From assembly GCA_934725855.1 (NCBI GenBank), contig CAKVCL010000037.1, positions 1 to 27,986 on the forward strand: 27,986 nt of DNA. Direction: 5' to 3'. The notes under the pieces are model-generated. The model was not told the DNA's origin. It saw nothing but the letters and a program-made list of their open reading frames with translations, and did not search any database. The position numbers and the translations under genes are program-made. Position 1 is the stretch's first letter. The number at the start of each line of letters is the position of its first letter. Shown one piece after another: positions 7,650 through 17,970 of this stretch. This stretch comes from an uncultured Cellulosilyticum sp. (GTDB taxonomy: Bacteria; Bacillota; Clostridia; Lachnospirales; Cellulosilyticaceae).

Positions 7650-8286
7650 TACCCCTTACTGTCTCAATATTAACCGCATCCCCTAATTTCTCACGTAGCC
7701 TTTTTACATAAACGGTAAGTGTATTATCCTCCACAAAATTTCCCTCCGCATCCCAAATTTTTGCGAGAATCTGATTGCGAGATAATACTTTTGACTTATT
7801 CATTGCAAAAATTAAAAGAAGTCTATATTCAAGTGCTGTAAGTTCTACAGGCTCTTGATTTACCATTACCTTAGCCGCATTGACATCAATATAAACCTGC
7901 CCAATATTAAGCACCTCCTGACTATTACCCTCTTGCTTTTGCAGGGTGCGCTTTACTCTAGCCAAAAATTCACGCACTCTAAATGGCTTTACCACATAAT
8001 CATCTGCTCCATCTTCAAAGGCCCGAACAATATTCATTTCATCATCTACTACCGTTAAAAAGATAATAGGAGTACCCATTTTTCTTAATGGTGCACTTAC
8101 ATCAAACCCTATACCATCTGGCAATTGCATATCCAGTATAGCCAGATTAAATTTCTGCTTTTCTATCGTATCTAGCGCCATTTTCACGTTCATGCAATGC
8201 ACCACTTCATAACCTTCACTAGATAATGCATAAACAAGTCCAGATGTAATCATCATATCATCTTCTAAAAGTAATATTTTTTTCAT
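7630..8286 (-). CDS. OmpR-family response regulator
   Basis: This 218-residue protein has an N-terminal receiver with the acidic pair E8/D9/D10, the phospho-acceptor D52 in LAILDMQLPDG and conserved K99 in YVVKPF. A C-terminal winged-helix trans_reg_C domain (about 125-218) contains EYRLLLIFAMNKSKVLSRNQIL and ends in VETVRGIGYRVD. It is the first gene of a four-gene operon (regulator, kinase, ATPase, permease) and overlaps the kinase by 20 bases. AAAGGTG precedes ATG 8286. It probably activates its own operon in response to the transporter substrate. Confidence 0.93.
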   Translation of the reverse strand: MKKILLLEDDMMITSGLVYALSSEGYEVVHCMNVKMALDTIEKQKFNLAILDMQLPDGIGFDVSAPLRKMGTPIIFLTVVDDEMNIVRAFEDGADDYVVKPFRVREFLARVKRTLQKQEGNSQEVLNIGQVYIDVNAAKVMVNQEPVELTALEYRLLLIFAMNKSKVLSRNQILAKIWDAEGNFVEDNTLTVYVKRLREKLGDAVNIETVRGIGYRVD

Positions 8287-8312
8287 TTTTTCACCTTTTA
8301 TCTTAGCTTTAT

Positions 8313-8318
8313 ATTATA
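8313..8318 (-). promoter_or_regulatory. Possible -10 of the regulator-kinase-ABC operon
   Basis: The minus strand reads TATAAT 27 bases before the start codon. No good -35 hexamer lies 16-18 bases upstream, which would fit control by an activator such as the operon's own response regulator. Confidence 0.35.
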
Positions 8319-8489
8319 ACCATCTTATCACCTTAGGATTTTACAAACAATCATTCTATAATTATTCTCTTTTCATTCTACTTTTTATAGAGTAATTCTC
8401 CAAATATAGAAGTCAGTTAAGTTTCTACATATATTTCTTTAAATACCACATTGACACATTATTCTAAATATAAAGATAAACAGACCTAT

Positions 8490-8540
8490 AAATAAAGAGG
8501 TTTTAAGTTAGAATTTAATCCAACCTAGAACCTCTTATTT
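8490..8540. terminator. Hairpin terminator downstream of the XRE/PNPOx gene
   Basis: AAATAAAGAGGTT at about 8490-8502 pairs, with one bulged A, to AACCTCTTATTT at 8529-8540. Weaker pairing extends inward. It sits in a 410-base gap between two minus-strand operons and is the likely end of the transcript coming from 9292. Confidence 0.5.
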
Positions 8541-8573
8541 ACCATCTATTAATGATTTGCTTCCCTTTATGCT

Positions 8574-8693
8574 TTACTTTCTAAAATCAATCTCATACCT
8601 TGTACCATGAGAAAACAAAACACCTTCCTCTAATTTAATCTTCAAAATAATGGTATTTTTATCACTAAAATTATTATGTCCGTTGTACCCTCT
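8574..8693 (-). pseudogene. Unassigned coding remnant after the XRE/PNPOx gene
   Basis: Directly after the stop at 8696, a different minus-strand frame is open for 39 codons, starting RGYNGHNNFSDKNTIILKIK and ending HGTRYEIDFRK before TAA at 8574-8576. It has coding-like composition but no start codon or ribosome site. It could be the end of a gene whose 5' part was lost, or chance. I recognise no family. Confidence 0.25.
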
Positions 8694-8695
8694 CC

Positions 8696-9292
8696 TTAAT
8701 TCATCTCTATTTCTTTTACGGAAATCCTCAAGATAACAAAATACATTTCTTCATCTGCACGCTTTTGTTTTAATATTGGAAACCTATCTGTCATTTCTCG
8801 ATAAATAGTAATCGATACTTCCTCTTCTGCAGTGCCACTTATTCGTGCCCACCTGCGTGTGCGAAGATTATAGCTGGCAATACTTACATTGGTATTATTC
8901 TGAACTTCGGAAAATAAATTTTTACGTCTATCTGTTGCTATGTACAGGAACTTTTCATCTGAATACATCATCCCCATTGGTCTTTGACTAGGAACCCCTT
9001 CATTAGATGTAGCTAAGAAAAAATAACCACATTCTTTAAAAAACTCATAAGCTTTATAGATGGAAGGACAAAATTCATCCTCCTCTTTTTTCTCTGCACT
9101 TATATTTAAAAGATAATCAATACTACAGTTTAAAAGTTTACTAAGCTTAATGAGTTTTTCTGTTTCAGGAAATGCCATATCTATTTCCCATCTTGAAACA
9201 GATTGCCTAGATATTCCAAGGATATCTGCCATTTGTTCCTGTGTGATGCCTGCTTTTTTCCGTAAAACTGCTATCTTTTCACCAGTTGTCAT
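8696..9292 (-). CDS. XRE-family regulator fused to a PNPOx-like flavin/FMN-binding domain
   Basis: This is a 198-residue fusion. Residues 1-60 form an XRE helix-turn-helix (TQEQMADILGISRQSVSRWE, then FPETEKLIKLSKLLNCSIDYLL). Residues about 75-195 resemble a pyridoxamine 5'-phosphate oxidase-like split-barrel (GYFFLATSNEGVPSQRPMG, LYIATDRRKNLFSEVQNNTNV, ARISGTAEEE, YFVILRISVKEIE). Such proteins usually bind flavin or related cofactors and may act as redox or cofactor-responsive repressors; this is inference. The frame extends to a TTG at 9313, but ATG 9292 is favoured by GAGGTGAT immediately upstream. It stands alone, transcribed leftward, with a hairpin downstream. Confidence 0.85.
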   Translation of the reverse strand: MTTGEKIAVLRKKAGITQEQMADILGISRQSVSRWEIDMAFPETEKLIKLSKLLNCSIDYLLNISAEKKEEDEFCPSIYKAYEFFKECGYFFLATSNEGVPSQRPMGMMYSDEKFLYIATDRRKNLFSEVQNNTNVSIASYNLRTRRWARISGTAEEEVSITIYREMTDRFPILKQKRADEEMYFVILRISVKEIEMN

Positions 9293-9439
9293 TTTATCAC
9301 CTCGATAAGACAATTATAACCGTTCTACTCTTTATGTATAGACACTTCAAATTGCACCATGCAACCTTTAAAGTAGCAAGATAAATTCTGCTGTTACCAC
9401 TTTCTATAATCTTCTTTGCATTCTTTTCTAATTTTTATT

Positions 9440-10240
9440 TTATTCAATTACTGCTCTCCCTTCTATATTCATACGTTTTCTTACTTTACATACAGCTACA
9501 ATAATCACTAGATATACTAATGACAATGCAACATAGAACCAAATATCTACACACAAAAAGCAATATAAGAAATTGAAGCAGAAATGAATCACAATACCAT
9601 AAATTAAGTTGTCATTCTTATTCATAAAGAAATTCATTAGGAAGCATAACCCCGCCATAACGATTACATTTGAAATCACATAAGGGAGCATCTGCCATCC
9701 CATATAGTCTGAATCCACAAACCATAAGACCGTATGCCAAAACGCCCAAATCACACCTTGTAAAATACAAGATTTATTAAAATCATACTTTTTATTGAGT
9801 AATGGTCTTACGTAGCCTCTCCATCCTGCCTCTTCACCCGTTGGACCAGTGGTAATAGAAAAAAGGAAAGATGCCCAAAATGGATACGTGCCAAGATTCC
9901 AGTAAGATTTAAATGAATTTCCTTGAATCATTGTCATAATGAATACAGTTAGTAAGGTTGCTCCAAGTGTCACTATTACAGCAGCCAATAAAGATAAAAC
10001 ATTAACCTTTCCTCCAAACGCTTTCTTATAAAATCCTCCAATAGTCTGATTGGGACAAAAATAACGAAATCCACAAATTAATACAATCGTTGGTGCCCAT
10101 GCACAAACATTAGATAAAATTCTCATCACAACAGGTGAACAGTGAAATACCATACTGGCCGTCCCACAAATACCAAGAACCATACTCCAGAATATACCGT
10201 AACTCCAAGCTACATAATTTCTTATTCTATTGTCTTTCAT
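9440..10240 (-). CDS. CPBP-family intramembrane metalloprotease
   Basis: This 266-residue, highly hydrophobic protein has about eight membrane helices. The CPBP (CAAX protease/Abi family) motifs are present: EEAGWRG (E136, E137, R141), WAFWH (His 169) and a third conserved His at about 219 in GIVIHFCFNF. These make up the expected zinc site. Family members process prenylated or peptide substrates, or protect against bacteriocins; the substrate here is unknown. ATG 10240 follows a GAGGGGGGA ribosome site. Between it and the upstream tetR gene lies a 15-bp site identical to one in front of tetR, so both appear to be under the same repressor. Confidence 0.9.
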   Translation of the reverse strand: MKDNRIRNYVAWSYGIFWSMVLGICGTASMVFHCSPVVMRILSNVCAWAPTIVLICGFRYFCPNQTIGGFYKKAFGGKVNVLSLLAAVIVTLGATLLTVFIMTMIQGNSFKSYWNLGTYPFWASFLFSITTGPTGEEAGWRGYVRPLLNKKYDFNKSCILQGVIWAFWHTVLWFVDSDYMGWQMLPYVISNVIVMAGLCFLMNFFMNKNDNLIYGIVIHFCFNFLYCFLCVDIWFYVALSLVYLVIIVAVCKVRKRMNIEGRAVIE

Positions 10241-10251
10241 AAAATCCCCCC

Positions 10252-10266
10252 TCGACCATTAGTCGA
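10252..10266. promoter_or_regulatory. TetR-type operator in front of the CPBP gene
   Basis: TCGACCATTAGTCGA has dyad arms TCGAC/GTCGA around a five-base centre. An exact 15-base copy lies before the tetR start at 10953-10967. It sits 12 bases upstream of the CPBP start codon, where a bound repressor would block transcription or its early steps. Confidence 0.75.
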
Positions 10267-10280
10267 TTATTTTTATTTTT

Positions 10281-10315
10281 TAACCACGCTAGACCTTTTA
10301 TTCTTAGCGTGGTTA
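10281..10315. repeat. Inverted repeat between tetR and the CPBP gene
   Basis: TAACCACGCTA at 10281-10291 is perfectly complementary to 10305-10315, with a 13-base spacer. On the minus strand it is followed by A-rich, not T-rich, sequence, so it is a poor intrinsic terminator. It could be an RNA stem that adjusts read-through into the CPBP gene or protects the tetR message. Confidence 0.6.
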
Positions 10316-10335
10316 AATTACAAAACTATTGCTTG

Positions 10336-10941
10336 CTAAAAACATTGATAAAATTCATCTAAAGTACCTGACTTAGCACCAAGTAGTCTTTCAAGATTAT
10401 AAATAAAGCCTTGGATTAGTGTCAGTTCAATGGCCTGAATATCCTCAAACGCTATCATTGAATAAGTAAGTGCCATATGAACTGCTGCCTCAGGAAAATC
10501 CGTTATAAATACCCCTTCTTCAATTCCTTCTTTCACAACTTCAGTTAGTATAGGACAGATTCGCTGCACAGAAAGCCTATAGGATTTCTGATGAAGTAGT
10601 GCATTTTGAGGATGATGCAACGTCTTAATAATTTCTTCCTCACCATATGAAGTCACATTTATAGCCAAAATTATCCTAATCATTTTCTGAGGTGCTGATA
10701 AATTATGCTCATCCAAAATCTTATTGGCACGCTCAACCATATGCTCAACAATTCGAGCTATTAAAGCATCTAATATTTCTTCTTTTGAAGAAAAATGATA
10801 ATACAAAGTTCCCTTTGCGATCCCAACCGCTTTCATAATGTCTGAAACACTAGTAGCATCATATCCTTTAGAGGCAAACAATAACTGCGCAGCATCCAAT
10901 ATTTCTTTTTGTCTTTCCTTGGTTGACTTTATATCTGACAT
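10336..10941 (-). CDS. TetR-family transcriptional repressor
   Basis: This is a 201-residue protein. The N-terminal TetR helix-turn-helix covers residues 10-56 (ILDAAQLLFASKGYDATSVS, then IMKAVGIAKGTLYYHFSSKEEIL). The rest is an all-helical ligand-binding and dimer domain of normal size with a rather acidic C-terminus. AGGAGG lies just before ATG 10941. Its promoter and operator lie at 10953-11002, and an identical operator precedes the CPBP protease gene downstream. It therefore most likely represses itself and the protease, and is released by an unknown ligand. Confidence 0.92.
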   Translation of the reverse strand: MSDIKSTKERQKEILDAAQLLFASKGYDATSVSDIMKAVGIAKGTLYYHFSSKEEILDALIARIVEHMVERANKILDEHNLSAPQKMIRIILAINVTSYGEEEIIKTLHHPQNALLHQKSYRLSVQRICPILTEVVKEGIEEGVFITDFPEAAVHMALTYSMIAFEDIQAIELTLIQGFIYNLERLLGAKSGTLDEFYQCF

Positions 10942-10952
10942 AACGCCTCCTG

Positions 10953-10967
10953 TCGACCATTAGTCGA
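10953..10967. promoter_or_regulatory. TetR-type operator in front of tetR
   Basis: TCGACCATTAGTCGA is identical to 10252-10266. It lies just downstream of the -10 of the tetR promoter and overlaps the likely transcription start, which is a standard autorepression position. Confidence 0.75.
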
Positions 10968-10973
10968 TAATTA

Positions 10974-11002
10974 TTTTTATCACATCCTCTCTATCCTGTC
11001 AA
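10974..11002 (-). promoter_or_regulatory. Promoter of the tetR-CPBP operon
   Basis: On the minus strand a perfect -35, TTGACA (11002-10997), is followed after 17 bases by TAAAAA (10979-10974). The TetR operator follows about six bases later. Confidence 0.6.
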
Positions 11003-11038
11003 TAACCCTATAAAAACTATCAATTTGTTTATAATAAT

Positions 11039-14092
<3,054 letters not shown>

Positions 14093-14104
14093 TTAAGTGC
14101 TCTG

Positions 14105-14110
14105 ATTATA
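14105..14110 (-). promoter_or_regulatory. Probable -10 of the lacZ promoter
   Basis: The minus strand reads TATAAT 31 bases before the lacZ start. The region 17-18 bases upstream has no recognisable -35, which fits activator dependence, presumably on the divergent AraC protein. Confidence 0.45.
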
Positions 14111-14191
14111 AATTGATATACTTGTAAGCTACAGCGTTGTCTCTGCTTACGCGTTTGAATTTCCTTACCTATAGCTATATCTTATTACAGC

Positions 14192-14220
14192 TTGACCCTC
14201 TCGTCATTAAACGATATTCT
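14192..14220 (+). promoter_or_regulatory. Promoter of the AraC regulator gene
   Basis: TTGACC (14192-14197) and TATTCT (14215-14220) are separated by exactly 17 bases, 38 bases before the start codon. Confidence 0.55.
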
Positions 14221-14257
14221 AATAATATATAACAATATGAATATTTGAGGTGCTACC

Positions 14258-15070
14258 ATGTTTTTTAGTGATTATCCAATTATCGGCTTAGAAAAAGATT
14301 TGCCATTATACCTTTTGAATATGGGATTGCAACATTGCCAAGATCACGTTATAAGAAAAGAAGGATACCCCTCCCCTCAGTTTTTATACTGCACTAAGGG
14401 AAGTGGTACCCTTCTATTGGATAGAAAATCTTATGACATTCCTGCCTATACTGGAATCTTCTTACCTGCTAATTATCCTCATGAATATTATGCTAAAGAA
14501 AATATTTGGGATATTCATTGGGTCGTTCCAGAGGGGTTTGCACTTTTTAATCTATTAAACCATTTTAATCTTACAAAGCCCATCATTTTCAAATTAGTAG
14601 ATATCAGCAAACTCAATAACCTATTTCATGCCATGCATGAAATTCTTCGTACAGATAGTCTCTATGGCAATTACTCTGCTTCTGGATATCTATACGAATT
14701 CATCATTGAATTCAATAGACTTATTTCTGAAAAAAATAATATTCATATTGCCTCCAATGCGGTTCTAATGAAATCTATCAGTTATATTGATGCCCATTAC
14801 AAAGAAACCATTACTCTAGACGACTTATGTGCCATCAGTCACGTTACAAAGCAGCATCTGTGTCTGCTCTTTCGCAGCACCCTCCATACTCGTCCTATGG
14901 AATATATCGCCCAAAGAAGACTACAGGCAGCCAAAGAACTTCTAATTGGTACTTCTAAAACCATTGATGAAATTGCTGAGCAGATTGGTTTTTGCACCAC
15001 AAGTTATTTCTGTAAAATTTTTAAAAGATATGTCGGGATGACTCCCTCTCAGTTTAGGAACGAGCGATAG
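14258..15070 (+). CDS. AraC-family regulator divergent from lacZ
   Basis: This 270-residue protein has an N-terminal AraC-type cupin (about 10-110, with GSGTLLLDRKSYDIPAYTGI and PANYPHEYYA). The C-terminal double helix-turn-helix covers about 168-268: ITLDDLCAISHVTKQHLCLL and FRSTLHTRPMEYIAQRRLQA form the first unit, and TIDEIAEQIGFCTTSYFCKI then FKRYVGMTPSQFR the second. GAGGTG precedes ATG 14258. The divergent arrangement with lacZ and the shared 183-base gap indicate that it senses a sugar through the cupin and activates lacZ, and perhaps itself. The effector cannot be read from the sequence. Confidence 0.92.
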   Translation: MFFSDYPIIGLEKDLPLYLLNMGLQHCQDHVIRKEGYPSPQFLYCTKGSGTLLLDRKSYDIPAYTGIFLPANYPHEYYAKENIWDIHWVVPEGFALFNLLNHFNLTKPIIFKLVDISKLNNLFHAMHEILRTDSLYGNYSASGYLYEFIIEFNRLISEKNNIHIASNAVLMKSISYIDAHYKETITLDDLCAISHVTKQHLCLLFRSTLHTRPMEYIAQRRLQAAKELLIGTSKTIDEIAEQIGFCTTSYFCKIFKRYVGMTPSQFRNER

Positions 15071-15158
15071 TGCCTTATCCCTCTATCTCTTTAGATTTTT
15101 TTAATGGCTGCCCGTTTTTATGTGCTCTAAATTGTCCGTTTTTTATTTCTACAGGGAG

Positions 15159-16742
15159 CTAAATACTTTTATGTAACTGAATTAAGTACGCAGCTGACCG
15201 TTGAATACCTAAAAATTGCTCATTAAATCCAAAATGCTCAATCGCAAAGTAACCTAAATATCCCTTCTGGATTAAATCCGTAACAAGCACATCAATAGGT
15301 AAATAGCCTGAACCTGTTGCCACGCTTTTAAGTCCTTTATTGTACTCTTGCTGCCCTTTCATCTCTTCTTGTCCACGATCTTTGCAATGGACATGAACTA
15401 TATAAGGTTTTAATAGCTCATACGCTTCCACTACATCTTCATCACTGTATGCAAAGTTTCCCATATCTAAAGTCAATCTTAGTTTAGGGACATTTTGCAT
15501 AAACCATAAAAGTTGATGCTTTGTGGCAAACGGTGCATGATAATCATCATAATCCTCTAGTGTAACCGTTACCCCTTTTTCAAGTGCATATTCACATAGG
15601 TCACTTAATCCTTTTTTCATATTTTGAATCTGTACGCTGCGCTCCATAAAACTAAAGGTATCTTCCATACTTTCTTTTCTAGCTGCTAACTCTAATGCTT
15701 CTTTATCTGAAAGGAAACCCGGAATCATCAACACTTTGTTACATCCTAACTCTACTGCAAGGTCAATTAGTTTTTTTGCTTCCTCATCTTGAGGATTTTT
15801 GCCTAAATCAATATTGGCATATAAGCAGCTTAATCCCATGCCATAAGTTTTTTGATATTCTTTGAAGACTTGCTTATGTTCTTTTACTTCAAAATAATTG
15901 GCTTCCATCGCCTTTATTCCTGCATTTGCAAACTGCTTCATCATAGCACCTATTTCAATATGACTCTGCTCATTTGCTTCTTTAATATGGTCATAGAAAA
16001 CAGAAATTTTAGCACTACTTTGAATTTCTTCAGGCGTCTGCTCCACCTTTGGACATCCTAAATCTTCTTTTAATCTATTTTCCGCATAGCACCATCTCAC
16101 TGCATTTTTTATAATCTGCTGGATTTCCTTTTGATAATAAATCGGATATTCTTCATGTCCTGGCTGAAAATAAAAGATTTTCCCAAGTCCACGGGTAAAT
16201 GTACAACCACTTCTAAAGACAAACCCTGAAGCAAACCACCCTGTGAAAACAACATCATCTGGTTTAGGAATATCAAAATACTCCCCATACATTTCTTCCT
16301 GTGGAATATCAAAAGACTCTGGCACTCCTTTAGCAATCGGATGAGTAGGATTTACACAAAAAAGCCTTTCACGATCCCCGTCTCTCCATTTTAAAGTCAT
16401 ACTAGTCCCTAATAAATTTTTCATCACTTTACTAATATGAGAAGAATGAAGCGCAATAAGCCCCATTCCTCTTAAAACATGCTTTTGCACCCTTTCGGCG
16501 ACTTCATCTGAAAACTCGTTTTGCAAACAATGATTCCAAAAAATAAGGACATCTGTACGTTCTAATACTTCTTCTGTAAGACCATGCTCCATCTCATCAA
16601 AAGTTGCCGTGTGTACCAAAAAATCTGATTCTTGTCCTAAAAAGTCAGCGATGCACCCATGAATGCCTTTGGGATAAATCGCTCTAATGTTTTCGTATAA
16701 TTGTTCATGACGATTTTCATTCCAAACAGTGACATTAATCAT
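15159..16742 (-). CDS. ThuA-like domain fused to a xylose-isomerase-like TIM barrel
   Basis: This two-domain protein has 527 residues. Residues 1-225 match the ThuA/class I glutamine-amidotransferase-like fold (INVTVWNENRHEQ, GMGLIALHSSHISKVMKNLLG, NPTHPIAKGVPESF, QPGHEEYPIYY). Residues about 245-527 match the AP-endonuclease-2/sugar phosphate isomerase barrel. Candidate metal ligands are Glu in LEDYDDYHAP, Asp in LTLDMGNFAYSD, His in YIVHVHCKDR and Glu in FAIEHFGF. ThuA and such barrels normally occur as separate neighbouring genes in sugar-catabolic clusters. The frame extends two codons to ATG 16748, but AAGGGGAA suits ATG 16742 better. It probably handles an oxidised or epimerised sugar released in this region; the substrate is unknown. 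Confidence 0.85.
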   Translation of the reverse strand: MINVTVWNENRHEQLYENIRAIYPKGIHGCIADFLGQESDFLVHTATFDEMEHGLTEEVLERTDVLIFWNHCLQNEFSDEVAERVQKHVLRGMGLIALHSSHISKVMKNLLGTSMTLKWRDGDRERLFCVNPTHPIAKGVPESFDIPQEEMYGEYFDIPKPDDVVFTGWFASGFVFRSGCTFTRGLGKIFYFQPGHEEYPIYYQKEIQQIIKNAVRWCYAENRLKEDLGCPKVEQTPEEIQSSAKISVFYDHIKEANEQSHIEIGAMMKQFANAGIKAMEANYFEVKEHKQVFKEYQKTYGMGLSCLYANIDLGKNPQDEEAKKLIDLAVELGCNKVLMIPGFLSDKEALELAARKESMEDTFSFMERSVQIQNMKKGLSDLCEYALEKGVTVTLEDYDDYHAPFATKHQLLWFMQNVPKLRLTLDMGNFAYSDEDVVEAYELLKPYIVHVHCKDRGQEEMKGQQEYNKGLKSVATGSGYLPIDVLVTDLIQKGYLGYFAIEHFGFNEQFLGIQRSAAYLIQLHKSI

Positions 16743-16829
16743 AATCATTTCCCCTTATTATTATGTTTATATTCTGCTAGTCTATCCATTTTATTACCTC
16801 CATTATACTACGCCTTTTCCCTATATGCA

Positions 16830-16872
16830 CAAAGAACTCTATATCAACTGCAAGTTGATATAAAGTTCTTTG
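16830..16872. terminator. Hairpin after the Ntn hydrolase gene
   Basis: This is a 20-base stem with one mismatch: left arm 16830-16849 (CAAAGAACTCTATATCAACT), right arm 16853-16872, loop GCA. It begins 12 bases after the Ntn hydrolase stop on the minus strand. The U-rich tract is weak (AGTTCTTTG), so it may be a terminator or a processing stem. Confidence 0.6.
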
Positions 16873-16883
16873 AAAAGTTATTT

Positions 16884-17612
16884 TTATGCTTCAAATTGAT
16901 GTCTTGTTACATGGTCAAAATCATTTTCTATCACATAGTATACTGCATTTTCATTGTTAGAATAGACAAAAGAAACTCTAGTTGCCCACTCACCTGTCTG
17001 CCTAACTGCCTTTAATAGCTCAAGTCCATCCTGAATAGAAAAGTCATCATTACTTTCTCTTAATAGCTTCATTGCTTTATCATAACGGTCTTTGCCATAG
17101 TACCCATAGTTTTCTGGTGTCAAATTAGCAGGATTTTCGAGAAAAGCAAAATTACTAAGTGCTGCGTAATCTCCCTGTAGCACACAGTACCCATTTCCTG
17201 GTTCAAGAATCATTATATGCCCCTGTCTGTCTGCAATTAGAGAATGCATGGCAATACATGGTATATTAATCGCCTGTCCTGGCATATTGACAATTTCTTT
17301 TTCACTTGCCATCTTTAATATCTCATTGTAACTTATCTTTCCGGAAATATAGTCATCCACGATTTCATATAATGGAACCACATTCTTTCCTAATCTAAAA
17401 GGGGCTTTCGTGAAATCCATATTATTTAACTGACTTGCAAAATTCCCTAAATGATTGATTCCATGTGCCTTAACTGTTACTTCACCACTCTTTATTTCCA
17501 CATAAAACTGTTCTTTATTTGCAACTATGTCATAATCAAATGCCCTAATATTGATATCCATATTAAACCCAACAATCACATCTTTACCTTTTCTAACAAA
17601 CCCTGTACACAT
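16884..17612 (-). CDS. Small Ntn-type amide hydrolase (choloylglycine hydrolase / C45-C59-like)
   Basis: This 242-residue protein starts MCTGF, which would expose Cys2 as the N-terminal nucleophile after Met removal, the hallmark of linear amide C-N hydrolases. Conserved-looking parts are GFNMD at 15-19, GINHLGNFASQLN near 51-63 and ATRVSFVYSN near 210. Bile-salt hydrolases are about 320-330 residues and read GRNMD or GRTMD at the first motif; here the Arg is Phe, so bile-salt activity is doubtful. Other substrates such as penicillin-type or N-acyl amides are possible. GGAGG precedes ATG 17612. A copy of the last 24 codons lies at 20322-20399, pointing to a former paralogue. Confidence 0.8.
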   Translation of the reverse strand: MCTGFVRKGKDVIVGFNMDINIRAFDYDIVANKEQFYVEIKSGEVTVKAHGINHLGNFASQLNNMDFTKAPFRLGKNVVPLYEIVDDYISGKISYNEILKMASEKEIVNMPGQAINIPCIAMHSLIADRQGHIMILEPGNGYCVLQGDYAALSNFAFLENPANLTPENYGYYGKDRYDKAMKLLRESNDDFSIQDGLELLKAVRQTGEWATRVSFVYSNNENAVYYVIENDFDHVTRHQFEA

Positions 17613-17799
17613 ATCCTTTCCTCCTTGACGCTGTTTTTATTTATAATATAATAATAGCGTGCATTTTGTATAAAAAATACATGAAAATCCTTTATTTTTA
17701 TAACAATATCTTCTCAAGGAGAAGGATCCACTCTAATGAAACTATTCAAGGCCTCCCTTGTGTTTTGTATTGTGCGATTACCCATCCCGATTATTTAAA

Positions 17800-17913
17800 A
17801 GCTTCCCCATACATTTTATGGTTGGTTTTAACAGTGCGAGTCATTATACGGAGATTTTCAAAAAACTCACGGGGCGTACTCCAAATCAATTCAGGAAAAA
17901 CTTAGAAGGGTAG
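17800..17913 (+). pseudogene. Remnant of an AraC-family regulator with an internal deletion
   Basis: The frame ending at TAG 17911-17913 reads VGFNSASHYTEIFKKLTGRT then PNQFRKN, which is the second helix-turn-helix and C-terminus of an AraC protein. Just upstream in the same frame is YPSRLFKSF, which looks like the end of the first AraC recognition helix (usually YLSRLFK). The roughly 35-40 residues that should separate them are missing. No start codon or N-terminal domain is visible in the preceding 180 bases. It is therefore a decayed gene fragment. The surrounding stretch 17613-17970 holds nothing else that I recognise. Confidence 0.7.
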
Positions 17914-17970
17914 CTCAAATATAAAGTTTTTTGGTCTTTAACCAAGATTGAGTTTATTCGTCTTCATAGG

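Noticed and set aside
8451..8540. Possible small RNA on the plus strand (TTGACA followed by a hairpin)
   Set aside because: The hexamer 17 bases after TTGACA is AGATAA, a poor -10, and the hairpin is better explained as the terminator of the opposite gene.
10281..10315. Intrinsic terminator between tetR and the CPBP gene
   Set aside because: The stem is perfect but no T tract follows it on either strand, so it was listed as an inverted repeat instead.
15852..16061. Plus-strand frame inside the ThuA/TIM-barrel gene
   Set aside because: It is a shadow of the conserved minus-strand gene, rich in Phe, Ile and Cys, with no ribosome site.
17666..17905. 79-codon plus-strand frame upstream of dxs
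   Set aside because: The AraC remnant is encoded in another frame of the same DNA; this frame matches nothing.
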